From: Henckelia pumila
Taxonomy: Eukaryota > Streptophyta > Magnoliopsida > Lamiales > Gesneriaceae
Reading direction: 5' to 3'
Length of the DNA: 64,000 nt
Assembly: GCF_033568475.1 (NCBI RefSeq)
Contig: NW_027331831.1
Location: 1-64,000, forward strand
Positions 22,850-34,459 of the stretch are shown one piece after another; within the stretch, counting starts at the first letter, position 1; each line of letters starts with the position of its first letter. The notes under the pieces are model-generated. The model worked only from the letters and a program-made list of their open reading frames with translations. It was not told the origin of the DNA and did not search any database. The position numbers and the translations under genes are program-made.

Positions 22850-23100
22850 TGATACAGTCGAGTTAATAAAGAAATCGGTCGGGAAATGGTCGATAATTCC
22901 TGGTAAGTAATACAGTCGAGATTCATAACTTCATCAGTCGATATATGAAGCAAATCGGTCTGCACATAGTCGAGATTCGTCCAACGTAATGCAGTAGAGA
23001 TTCATATCAACGTGCTAAGTAATACAGTCGTCATTCATTACAACATAAGTCGAGATATGAAACAAAATATTCGGAAATGGTCGAAATCTACTATGACTGT
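22850..23100. repeat. Dispersed CAGTCGAG-like octamers in intron 1
   Basis: CAGTCGAG and close variants (AGTCGATA, AATCGGTC, GTAGAGAT) recur irregularly inside the first intron of the DUF1985-type gene, often followed by ATTCAT. There is no fixed period. Confidence 0.55.
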
Positions 23101-23188
23101 ACTACTGTTTCCCTAGGAATGGACAAACATATGAAAATAGAAAAACCTAGGTTTCTCGATGACTTACAGTAACGTTTTCCTCTGCCAT

Positions 23189-23784
23189 TGCTGCAATGCT
23201 GCTTGTCGAGAACGAAAGAGGTTACGGGGAGTAAAGGAGCTACGACGACGACGAAGGAGGGCTTCAACGGCCGTTCAATAGGGTTCCGTTCCGATGGTTA
23301 CGTTAAAAATTGAAAAGCAGACAGAGGAAAAATTGAAATTGCAGTAAACCAGTTAATTACATCAGTCGAGAAATCATTTACCGAGTATGCAGCTAAAGTG
23401 TATGGGCAAACATTGGAACACCATTTATTAAATCCATTTTTGAGATATTGAGAAAAAAAATGTAAAAATTGATCAAATGACATAATATATAATATCACAA
23501 AACTAAAAGTGTAAAATGTAAATTAAATTAGAAAAGTGAATCACATGACCACGAATATGGAACCAAACATAACGAAATGAAGCACACGTGTAATACAAGT
23601 TTGGTCGCTTTGGTCCAACTGTTACGTCTTTTGCTGTTAACGTTTTTTCTGAATTTCTCTATAATCATGAACTGTATGTGGCTTCACTTTATTTCATTCG
23701 AGTTAGGAATCCCTATTGGTGTCCGTGTCATGTTCAGTCTAAACATTGGTTACACCACAAAATTTGAATCAAAGTGAAACCATC
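23189..23784. other. 5' side of the DUF1985-type gene
   Basis: GC-richer stretch with CGACGACGACGAAGG just upstream of the start, probably 5' UTR, then AT-rich DNA. No further gene and no terminal inverted repeat of a Mutator-like element recognised. Confidence 0.4.
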
Positions 23785-23792
23785 ATAATAAC

Positions 23793-24389
23793 CAATGTTT
23801 TTATAATCGGACCGGTGATCGAACCGATTTATCTTAAAAAAACGGTCCAACCGGTCGGACCGTTTTAACCGGACGGTCGGACCGGAAAATCGTTTATATA
23901 ATATACTATAATTAATAATATATTTTAAATTTTTAAAACCTAAAAGATGTATATAAATAAAAAAATATATAGATTTATCATAGTTTGAAAATTAAATAAC
24001 CATATAAATGTATTCAAAATATTAATTTTAGTTATATATTTTTAAAAAATTAATTAATTAATTAAAAAAATCTAATATTACTAAAATAATATTTTTCATG
24101 AAGTACAAATTCCAAATAATGTTGTATATATATATTAAAATATTAAATTAAGGTTTTAAAATTAAAAATATATTTTTTCAAAAAAAAAATAAAAAAAATC
24201 TGAAAACGGGTTGAATCGGTTCTTGACCGGTTCTAGGCTGGTTTTTTGACCGGTTCAACTGGTTCTTGGCCGGTTTTGACCTGTTATGACCGTAAAAACG
24301 GTTTTTAGGAGCAATCCGGACCGGACCAGGGACCGGTTCTCGGTCGAACCGGTTGAACCGGCCGGTCCGGTCCGGTTTTGAAAACATGG
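23793..24389. mobile_element. hAT-type MITE, 597 bp
   Basis: Ends are inverted: the left end CAATGTTTTTATAATCGG and the reverse complement of the right end CCATGTTTTCAAAACCGG, both continuing ACCGG. It is flanked by a perfect 8-bp direct repeat ATAATAAC (23785-23792 and 24390-24397), the hAT-family target size. The outer 100-200 bp are full of CCGGT/ACCGG motifs and the middle is AT-rich. It has no transposase. The minus-strand open frame at its right end is a translation of the CCGG repeats. Confidence 0.9.
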
Positions 24390-24397
24390 ATAATAAC

Positions 24398-25000
24398 TTC
24401 ATTGGAAATAAAAAAAATCAATGATAAAATTTAAATTGGATCATGAAAATGAGTTTAGGTAATTGAAAGAGAAGCATAAACTTTTATATTTTGAAAAATA
24501 ACGTCATTGGAATTTATAAAATCCAAAAATAAAAAAAAATTACACGTGCGATGCAAAATCTTGATTCACTAAAACTGTACAAAGAGATACCAAACAAAAA
24601 TAAGAAAATAGCTGATTTAAAATGAGATTTGATCATAACTAAGTAAATAAGAAAAAAAAAATTAAAACTTATTACTTTTGCTTTCTCCTTTTTTCCCCAA
24701 GGTTCTAAAATTCACTAGGCGCTAGTCGGACGGCTGACCAACGCCTAGCGCCCCCGTAGGCGCAGCTTAGGCAGATTCCTCAGATTAAGTAGAAATTGAT
24801 ATGACATTATCAATTTTATTATGCTTTTAAAATGTACACGCACCCCATATGTCCATGCAAATCGATTTATCCCCCTTGGTTCGAAAGTTAGGGCAATAGA
24901 AGAATATGCTTTCTTCTGTTTGGGACTAACAGAAGAAAACCATCAATTGCCTCAAGAAAGTGGTCAGTTTTTTCATGAAGAGATTATCATGAAGCAAGGA
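24398..25000. other. AT-rich DNA and SAUR 3' flank
   Basis: No gene. At 24711-24775 there is a palindromic fragment (CTAGGCGCTAG, CGCCTAGCGCC) that looks like one end of another MITE. From about 24880 the sequence matches SAUR downstream DNA also seen near 46860 (ACAGAAGAAAACCA) and 4390. Confidence 0.5.
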
Positions 25001-25005
25001 AAATC

Positions 25006-25877
25006 TGTTGGAAATAATTAATTGAATAAATTGTGGAAGATATGGGCTTGACCCAAGTGGCTTGAAAAAGCTTGAAAAACTTGTCCCAAGTATTGCAAAT
25101 ATTTTGAATTTGGTGAAATAAATTGGAGGGAAATGGGGAAATGGTTGTCCCACATTGGAACAACTCCAATTTGTTGCTCACCTTAAATAACCCATGTTTG
25201 GTTTATGGGATTGGGCCCTTAGGGCACCGATGTTTTGTAAAAGGGCAATACGCTAATCGATGCAACAAACACACGCGCACGCGGCCGGCCGGCGAGGCAA
25301 GGTCTTATGATAAATTATTCTTTTTGAATAAAATTAATTTAAAATAATATTTTATTATTTTATTGAGTGCGCCCGGGCGGTAATTAATTACCGCTCGAGC
25401 GCATCACCTCGTTTGCGGGACAGAAGTTGGGCGCCCGAGCGGTAATAAATGACCGCTCGAGCGCACCGTTCAAAGTAGCCGTGCGCCCGAGCGGTAAAAT
25501 ATTACCTCCCGCGCGCAACAGCTATTAGGTTCGAGACCGAAGATTGGCGCTCGAGCGGTAGAAAATTACCGCCTGAGCGCACCTTCTGTGTTCTGAAAAG
25601 TCACAACTCTTTCTGGGCTTTTTCTGTCATGGGTTGCATCCTTACGCCTTCAAACGTGTTGTTTCGTGTATAAGACTATATATACGTTGGTTATAACACA
25701 GAAAAGGTACACAGAAACATCTGATAACGTATATATAAGATTTCTGATTTCTGAAAAATCTCTCCCTCACTTTTTTAAAAAAAAGTTGAAACTTATTTTC
25801 GTTCGCTGAAGTTCGTGATATTTGTAGTGCTACTATATCACGATCGTTAGTAGTTGTATCTTAGAGACGATTGCCGC
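25006..25877 (+). repeat. 5' LTR of copia B, truncated
   Basis: First 872 bp of an LTR whose complete copy is 40492-41501. It is cut at 25877 by the nested Ty3 LTR. It contains a four-palindrome array (25369-25580) and a TATA-like ACTATATATACG at about 25674. Confidence 0.92.
25369..25580. repeat. Array of four 34-bp palindromes in the copia LTR
   Basis: 25369-25402, 25431-25464, 25483-25516 and 25547-25580. Each starts GCGC(C/T)CG(A/G)GCGG and ends as its near reverse complement (CCGCTCGAGCGC in the best copies), with an AT-rich centre. The array is repeated in the 3' LTR from 40863. The half-site CGCTCGAGCGGTA differs by one base from the half-site in the Ty3 LTR palindromes. Confidence 0.9.
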
Positions 25878-28101
25878 TGTGAGGCCTCGATTCTATCTTT
25901 TATTCTTTAAGATAAGGCAAATGATCAACACAATCTAACTAAAAGGATTAAGGCAATCCAAAATATTTTTTTTTTAAATGGTGCTCGCTCGATCGGTAAA
26001 ATCTTACCGATCGAGCGGGCCAAAACAAACCAAAACAATGCCCAAAATTCAGGACCCCCGCTCGATCGGTAAAATCTTACCGATCGAGCGGGAACAAAAT
26101 GTCAAAACCTCTGCCTCGCTGAAAGGGGTGCTCGCTCGATCGGTGAAAGTCTGCCGATCGAGCGAGACACTCTGCCCAGAAAAAGTTGGTTTTTCTTCTT
26201 CAAAATCAATCCTCAACTCTTCCAAACATACAACAACAACATGTATAAATTCATTCAACATGCAATAACAATACCAGGTAGTTCTAAATTCATACATTCA
26301 ACCAACTATTAGAACATGCTTCAATACTCGATTACAATACCACAAAATACAAAAGAGTTTGAATTTAGTTCAACTCCTAAAACCAAGGGCCTCACTTCTA
26401 TTCTCTCAACCACCAAGCCATGTTGCCTCTGACTCGGTCCTGCCCCACCTGTTGCCAAGTACACATACAAACAAAGACAACAGCCGGATAATCCAATGAG
26501 AATAATATTCCCAGTAAAAGAGACTAACATTCTATCAAGTAAACATATCAAATCATAATATGAATTCATTCTTCAAATAATCAATTAATCCAATCAAGTA
26601 CTGAATTAAAATGATATGCATGTCTTTAAAACTTCTGGATTATCAGACTCAGATAATCGAATGGAATTCTTATTTCTTTCTTTCTTTGGTTTGGGATCCC
26701 GAGGTTAAAATATCCAACAATCACACCGAACTTCTCTCTCGAGGTGGACGAGGCATATTTTAATCCTCTAGACTCCAGAGCATTATAGAGAGTTTATTTG
26801 ACAAGGTATAAAATCTCCAACCAAGTCACTCAACTACAATCTCTAGATAGTCTAATCAAATTGAAATGAATCGAGGCTCAATATGAATGCATATGTCATC
26901 GCATGCATTCTAATATCATTTCAATCATCAATTTATATAAGCATTCAATCATGCTTTCATTCATCAATTCAAATAATCATTCAATCATGATTTTGTCAAA
27001 ATAAATGCATATATAATCTCATGCATTCAATTATCATTTCTTTACTCAATTCAAATAATCATTCAATCATGCTTCCAAATAAACATTCAATCATGATTCC
27101 AAATAAGCATTCAATCATGCAAGTATGTGATTTCTTCGGAACACTCGAATCAAGTCGGATTCGAGTTAATCGTTCCATTCAAATCTAAGTCATCTTTTAC
27201 CTTATTCTCTTCGAAGGTACTGAAATCTGAAAATCAATAATAAGGATAATAATCAATGTCCAAACAATTAAATTCATTCAAAACTCAATCAACTTCTTCA
27301 ATCGATAACTAAGAAAATCGATACTATACCGACTTCAATCTTCCAACTGGCCAAAGCTGCTATCTCGCAACTCTGCTGACTTCAATTCAATCTATCAGAA
27401 GAAGTCATAAGGATCAATATCGACAACAAAAGCTCAATCAAACTCGATACGATCAAAACATCGAAACGATATCCAAAACTCAAACTGACGGCATAACGGC
27501 TATAAACTGATCAAACCGGAAACGCAGACAGCAATTCAACAATCCAATATACTCATAATCATCTCAATATCATCAAAACAATTCAAATCCTTCAAATCTA
27601 AAAGCTCCAATTTTCGAAATTCACAACAAAAATCATAACAATTCCAATCGTCGTTATTTCTTCGAACCGTCTTAGATATACTATCACAGCTATCTCATAA
27701 TCATCCTTTCCGAATATAAATCAATTCTAAAGACAACCAAAAATTCAAACCTCTCAGAAATAAGATAAACTTACTTCCAAACGGAGCACTCGTCGCTGTG
27801 ATCGCAGATATCAACTTTAGATCAAATTCCAACGGACGGATCGAGCTAAAATGGAAATCACAAAATCTTGGGGAAGCTTTCTCACGCCTAAAATGGAGAA
27901 TGGCGGTTTGGTGGAGGTGATGAAGTGAATAAAACAAGTCAAAACCTTTTAAATATCTAACAATTCCCATAATTGCGTTTTAGTCCCTGAAAATTCTGAA
28001 AATTGCATTTTAGTCCCTGATCAAAATCGAATTGGCCCTCGACTTCTAAAAACTCTGATTATCTCAAATAACATCCATTAAGATAATTTTGGGGCGTTAC
28101 A
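25878..28101 (-). repeat. Ty3 LTR, left copy (2,224 bp)
   Basis: Equal in length to 32236-34459. By eye I count roughly 27 substitutions and no indel between them. It shares GCCGGATAA and TGGGGCAGGA(C/T)C blocks with the LTRs of the element at 7781. Confidence 0.92.
25986..26164. repeat. Array of three 32-bp palindromes
   Basis: 25986-26017, 26059-26090 and 26133-26164, starting 73 and 74 bp apart, exactly the spacing seen in the Ty3 element at 9555. Half-site CGCTCGATCGGTAA; centre AAATCT in the first two. The right LTR has the same at 32344, 32417 and 32491. Confidence 0.92.
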
Positions 28102-31100
28102 ATTCTCCCCCTCTAAGAATCGATTTCGTCCTCGAAATCAATCACTGTTCTATCACAAGGTCGAGGATAAAGTCAAAGGACTGCAATAAGAATTTACATC
28201 TCGGAACTAAGTCCAGAATCTGCTTCCAATCAAACTCTGAATCGTTCGTCTCAATTAGTTCGACATCTCAATCAATCCGAGAAGTCAAAAACTCTAGTCG
28301 ATTACTTCATCAACACTCCGTCTGTCTATCAAAAGTCAACTCATCGTCGTCAGAAAATTCTTCTAAACTCAGTCACAATTCGAATCATCTTACGTTCTAA
28401 CTCAGAGACAGAAATTTCAAATCAAAAAAAGAAAGAGTTCTTCATCTCTCCTCGTACAACTTCTAGAAAGTGCTTTCAATAATCATCTGATCGCTATCGT
28501 TGTACGAAGTTTCCACAATAATCAAGAATTCTGCCAACTAGTGCTAAGTCGAGTACTACAACTCATGGAAATTACTCTAAAGTTTGACTAATCTAATCTG
28601 GCTGTCCGTCGTTCTGAGGGTATCGAATCGAAATAAGTTGTAATCAATAACAAAAATCTATTCTAAGTCTATGCCGAAAGAACAAATACATCGAGGATTT
28701 CTGTCTAGACTGACAGATTTCGGCAATTCATGACATCTGACAACCTCTGACAAGATATCAATTTCTGTTCTTCATCAAAAACATTCTGTACAGAAAACTG
28801 TAGCGGATTCCATCAATCAATCAATCAAAATCAGACAGTAGATGAAATAAGAATAAATTCTTCGGTTCTAAACATCAGTTGCTGCATTCACCCTTCAGTT
28901 AAAAAATTCAAATCAGAAATCTCTATAAGAAGAAAACCAATTACTGCAAGATCATTAGTACTGAAACTCAGAATACAGAAGAGCGGATAAACATAATTCT
29001 ATCATCAGATAATAAGATCAAAGAAATTCATTTGGTCCAATCAGAATTCAAACATCGTGATTAGTAAACAACTGATCGGCGTACAATTCTGAAAAGATTG
29101 TCGAAAACTCTGTACGATCAGTACAATTCTCATAGCCAGAAAGCAAGAAATTCATCAATAAGAATTTCTAATTTCAACTAATACTTCTGAGAGATTCGGT
29201 CAACATAAAATTCTTCAACAATATAAGATTATTCTTCAAATCAAACGGCCTGTTCAAAGTTCAAAACGGCCTTACCTCATTTCGCAAATGATTCTGAGAA
29301 AGTTCTCTTCACGAACTTCCTGAAGATAAAATTCGGATCCCCAATCAGTGTCGAACTCGTTCTGACAATCGGGACCAATCTAGAAGTTCAATCCGAACAA
29401 CTTCAGTCGTTCAATAACCACTGGCACATCAACCAGTTCAGGTTTCAATTCAAAACATCAAATGTAAAGCTTCGAGAGTTCGTTCATACTATTCTGTAAC
29501 AACAGTCATTCAACAGAATAAATCAAGAATTCTTAGAATCGAGAATTCTTAATGGAAGATTCCATTACTCGATCAACGATAATCAGATAACATCTCATCT
29601 CGGACTCACCAAGTAGCCTTGCTACAAATCATCGGATTGTGATCCCAAGTCCATTATCAGAATAGACTGTACAACAGAAATTTAGATTGTTCTCTCTCTG
29701 ACTGTTGACAGTTCAAAACATCAGAATCCATACATCGAACTTCATATTTCATCATCCTCTATTCGATCTGACTCATTAATTCATCAAACATCTTCCGATC
29801 ATCTGGAAGAACTCTGAATAAACTTCAAAGTGTCAATCTCCTGATACTCTGTCTCAAACCAAAACATCTGGCACCACAAAAGTTATTTGCTAAAAAGGCA
29901 TCAATAAAAACCTGAAACTCAGATTATACTCAGATCAGATCTATCTTCATCGGATTCTGAAAGGTCGAATCATATTCCAAAGCATTCTCAATCTTCTCAA
30001 TCAACTCTGGTTCGAAGTCGAATGAAGGAGTCAAAATAAATGTTCCATCTGTTCCAGACTCTATCAGAAGTGCGGCAATCATCTGTCAAAGAGGACAACT
30101 GAAGTAGATAAAATAAGATCAGATCATTCAGCTCAAAATCTTAGCTGTTTCAATCAGTTCTCTGGATAACAATAGAATTCGCACTCAGATTAATCGTCCT
30201 CTAAAACTCTCTTTCCCAATTCATAATCAGTTCGAACTGCGACAATCAAAACTTCTATCTTTTAAGATCAGAACAGATTACTGAAATCTTCCAAGCAATA
30301 AGATCTCTGTGAGACTCGAATCGGAAACTAATAATGCATCTCGAGCGTCTTCAACTTCTTCGATGCTCAATATAACAAGGAGTTCTTCTGAACAAGAATA
30401 AGTCTCAACTCTCAATAAGAAGGAGTGCAAAGCACCGAAAGGTCATCAATACCAAAGAATCAATAATACTGAGGTGCTGATCAATCTCTCCTTCAATTCA
30501 ATAAGAACTGGTCTCAAGATACAAACTAAACAGAAGAACATAATCTGCTGAGTATTCGTCTAATCAACAATAAGAATTCTTCAAAGTATTCGCGATAGAA
30601 TTCGCTAAATCCAAAAATCTTCAAATTCAGATAAGGATGTCGATCCAGATCAATTCATAACAGCTCTAGTCTTGAGGTATTCAATAAAATTCCATCTTCT
30701 TAGAGAAAAGATCGAGGAAAAGACAACTCATTCTCAACAAGCTTCAGAAATCAGAAGAATAGCATAATTGATCGATAAGAAAATCTGCGAACAATGCTTA
30801 AAGATCTGAAAGATCAATACGGCTCTTCGAAGGATAAGAGATTCATCGATAATAATACTCAAGAACTTATCTACAAATCTCTGAAAGATTCGGTTCGAAG
30901 GACTCATAATTATTGCAGATGCAATTCCAATTCAATCTGTACGATAAAAATTCAAATCGGTCGTACCTCATTCCGAATTCAATCTCTGAAACTTCTTCCC
31001 TTCAGATTATCAGTCGATGATGTCTGATCTAAAATTAATGTTGAACTCATCCTCTCGACTCAGAGGCAAATCTGGAATCTTAACTAGACAACATCAGCAA

Positions 31101-31570
31101 ACTTAACATCTCTGTTAAATCAACCAACACGGGCTGATTGAAGACATCATCTACATACATCAAACATTCCTCCGTACCATTCTGTAACAAAAGGTAATCA
31201 ACAATCAATAAGAAAGGAATTCTTAATTCAGGAGTTTTACCGAAGGAAATCCATTTGTCTATCGTCTCGGATCTGAATCTAGCAACTGTCTGAAATCAAC
31301 CTCGGTTGCCCTGTACTCGGTTAATATACTACATCGATAATATAATCAAATCTGATAACCGAAGTATAGTACTGTTTAGTACAATCAACTCCCATCGAAT
31401 CAAAGTTCAAAAATTCAAACTAAACTCACCGCAACTAATTCAGATACTCAAAAGTAGAGGAAGTATTAATCTAACTTCTCAATAAGAAGAAAAAGTTGCA
31501 TCAATATCTAACAGCAACAGAGTCGAAAGACTAGAATCGAACAGTTACCTGCTTCACCATCGTCAAGAGC

Positions 31571-31702
31571 AGTTAAAGTCTGTGAATCCTCGAGCAAGTA
31601 CTAAAGCCTTGCAGTTGGTAACCAACTAACTGAATTCGTTAGAGTCTGTGAATCCTCGAGCAAGTACTAAAGCCTTGCAGTTGGTAACCAACTAACTGAA
31701 TC
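31571..31702. repeat. 66-bp tandem duplication
   Basis: Two copies of a 66-bp unit starting at about 31577 and 31643 (AGTCTGTGAATCCTCGAGC ... GGTAACCAACTAACTGAAT), inside the degraded Ty3 internal region near its gag end. Confidence 0.85.
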
Positions 31703-32217
31703 CGTCGTTCGTCGCTATAGTTTAAAAGAATCAAACAACTGATCGATCTCTTCTAATCAGCTTTCACACCCAAACTCATTCTCAGAACTCCTCAGAGTTG
31801 AAGGGTTAACAGACTGAAATCTCATCAGTAATGTTTCCATCGGTTCAGTCACAAAACAAATCTGTACAATCGGGTTCGCTACTAGTTGAATCCTGTTCAA
31901 ACTTGCCGAGTAGAAAATCTTATTCAAGAGGATTAGGACACAACATCTCAATTACATCTATCAGGTGTCCAACAACCTCAGCTCGACATACTCATTCGAT
32001 CTCAAGAGTATTCAATGTAACCCGAAACAGTTCGTATCTCAATTAATTCATGCTTAAAAAAATTAAATCACATATCCAAGTAATTCAAATAATTCTCAAT
32101 CATAAAGCATGCTCGCATATTCTTCAATCATAGAATTAATCAATCACATGCGAGAAATTAAATTCAAGCGAACTCAATCTACCCCGCTCTCTTCTAAATT
32201 CAGTCCAAGAATCTTAT

Positions 32218-32230
32218 CTCTCTGATACCA
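32218..32230 (-). other. Primer binding site of minus-strand Ty3 element
   Basis: CTCTGATACCA on the plus strand, that is TGGTATCAGAG on the minus strand, five bases from the LTR edge at 32236; a tRNA-Met-type site. Confidence 0.85.
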
Positions 32231-32235
32231 CTTAA

Positions 32236-34459
32236 TGTGAGGCCTCGATTCTATCTTCTATTCTTTAAGATAAGGCAAATGATCAACACAATCTAACTAA
32301 AAGGATTAAGGCAATCCAAAATATTTTTTTTTTAAATGGTGCTCGCTCGATCGGTAAAATCTTACCGATCGAGCGGGCCAAAACAAACCAAAACACTGCC
32401 CAAAATTCAGGACCCCCGCTCGATCGGTAAAATCTTACCGATCGAGCGGGAACAAAATGTCAAAACCTCTGCCTCGCTGAAAGGGGTGCTCGCTCGATCG
32501 GTGAAAGTCTGCCGATCGAGCGAGACACTCTGCCCAGAAAAAGTTGGTTTTTCTTCTTCAAAATCAATCCTCAACTCTTTCAAACATACAACAACAACAT
32601 GTATAAATTCATTCAACATGCAATAACAATACCAGGTAGTTCTAAAGTCATACATTCAACCAACTATTAGAACATGCTTCAATACTCGATTACAATACCA
32701 CAAAATACAAAAGAGTTTGAATTTAGTTCAACTCCTAAAACCAAGGGCCTCACTTCTATTCTCTCAACCACCAAGCCATGCTGCCTCTGACTCGGTCCTT
32801 CCCCACCTGTTGCCAAGTACACATACAAACAAAGACAACAGCCGGATAATCCGATGAGAATAATATTCCCAGTAAAAGAGACTAACATGCTATCAAGTAA
32901 ACATATCAAATCATAATATGAATTCATTCTTCAAATAATCAATTAATCCAATCATGTACTGAATTAAAATGATATGCATGTCTTTAAAACTTCTGGATTA
33001 TCAGACTCAGATAATCGAATGGAATTCTTCTTTCTTTCTTTCTTTGGTTTGGGATCCCGAGGTTAAAATATCCAACAATCACACCGAACTCCCCTCTAGA
33101 GGTGGAAGAGGCATATTTTAATCCTCTAGACTCCAGAGCATTATAGAGAGTTTATTTGACAAGGTATAAAATCTCCAACCAAGTCACTCAACTACAATCT
33201 CTAGATAGTCTAATCAAATTGAAATGAATCGAGGCTCAATATGAATGCATATGTCATCGCATGCATTCTAATATCATTTCAATCATCAATTCATATAAGC
33301 ATTCAATCATGCTTTCATTCATCAATTCAAATAATCATTCAATCATGATTTTGTCAAAATAAATGCATATATAATCTCATGCATTCAATTATCATTTCTT
33401 TCCTCAATTCAAATAATCATTCAATCATGCTTCCAAATAAACATTTAATCATGATTCCAAATAAGCATTCAATCATGCAAGTATGTGATTTCTTCGGAAC
33501 ACTCGAATCAAGTCGGATTCGAGTTAATCGTTCCATTCAAATCTAAGTCATTTTTTACCTTATTCTCTTCGAAGGTACTGAAATCTGAAAATCAATAATA
33601 AGGATAATAATCAATGTCCAAACAATTAAATTCATTCAAAACTCAATCAACTTCTTCAATCGATAACTAAGAAAATCGATACTATACCGACTTCAATCTT
33701 CCAACTGGCCAAAGCTGCTATCGCGCAACTCTGCTGACTTCAATTCAATCTATCAGAAGAAGTCATAAGGATCAATATCGACAACAAAAGCTCAATCAAA
33801 CTCGATACGATCAAAACATCGAAACGATATCCAAAACTCAAACTGACGGCATAACGGCTATAAACTGATCAAACCGGAAACGCAGACAGCAATTCAACAA
33901 TCCAATATACTCATAATCATCTCAATATCATCAAAACAATTCAAATCCTTCAAATCTAAAATCTCCAATTTTCGAAATTCACAACAAAAATCATAACAAT
34001 TCCAATCGTCGTTATTTCTTCGAACCGTCTTAGATATACTATCACAGCTATCTCATAATCATCCTCTCCGAATATAAATCAATTCTAAAGACAACCAAAA
34101 ATTCAAACCTCTCAGAAATAAGATAAACTTACTTCCAAACGGAGCACTCGTCGTTGTGATCGCAGATATCAACTTTAGATCAAATTCCAACGGACGGATC
34201 GAGCTAAAATGGAAATCACAAAAGCTTGGGGAAGCTTTCTCACGCCTAAAATGGAGAATGGCGGTTTGGTGGAGGTGATGAAGTGAATAAAACAAGTCAA
34301 AACCTTTTAAATATCTAACAATTCCCATAATTGCGTTTTAGTCCCTAAAAATTCTGAAAATTGCATTTTAGTCCCTGATCAAAATCGAATCGGCCCTCGA
34401 CTTCTAAAAACTCTGATTATCTCAAATAACATCCATTAAGATAATTTTGGGGCGATATA
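32236..34459 (-). repeat. Ty3 LTR, right copy (2,224 bp)
   Basis: Near-identical copy of 25878-28101 at a constant offset of 6,358. Its end reads GGGGCGATATA where the left copy has GGGGCGTTACA. It is followed by another PPT-like CTCCCCCTCT rather than by host DNA. Confidence 0.92.

Larger units (their letters stand above)
19949..23188 (-). pseudogene. DUF1985-type transposon-associated gene, decayed
   Basis: Minus-strand split gene. Exon 1 at 23188-23168 encodes MAEENVT followed by GTAAGT. Exon 2 starts at 22732 after a CAG acceptor: VVLKRKGFKVDRFSCKL, SRTQFGHLI, NEFWMVIRKRPIRFSKLEF and LISGLNC, the DUF1985 pattern. Frameshifts follow near 22375, 22170 and 22060. An exon at 21918-21751 (56 codons, ILSYECIPGVVDSF) has a clean acceptor and a GTAAGT donor. 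The exon at 21662-21071 has a stop (TAA, 21590-21588), a Pro-rich part and a coiled coil (EMRAEFAEVRGEVAEMRGEF). DUF1985 proteins are often carried by Mutator-like elements beside Ulp1-type protease domains; no protease part is seen, and the 3' end is cut at 19948. Confidence 0.72.
28102..32235 (-). pseudogene. Degraded Ty3 internal region
   Basis: PPT-like CTCCCCCTCT at 28106, PBS at 32218-32230 (TGGTATCAGAG on the minus strand). No open gag-pol. Traces on the minus strand follow the order of the Tekay element: PMETLLMRF gag remnant near 31843-31760, a protease/RT linker trace like IPDLPLSRE near 31100-31050, and RT traces around 30970-30835 (a MRYDRFEF-like and an IIDESLI-like string where the intact families have RYGHFEF and FIDDILI). 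Everything between is frameshifted. The element cannot encode its own enzymes. Confidence 0.7.

Noticed and set aside
24178..24402. Pro/Arg/Asn-rich minus-strand frame
   Set aside because: Translation of the CCGGTT repeats of the MITE arm.
25369..25580. CRISPR-like array of spaced palindromes
   Set aside because: Plant LTR sequence, irregular spacing, palindromic units with no unique spacers or cas genes; the array is duplicated in the other LTR.
25978..26268. 96-codon frame and its twin at 32336
   Set aside because: Inside both Ty3 LTRs and made largely of the palindrome array; present twice only because of the LTR pair.
28089..28400. 103-codon frame and its twin at 34447
   Set aside because: On the sense opposite to the element and across the LTR/PPT border; repeated with the element, no domain.
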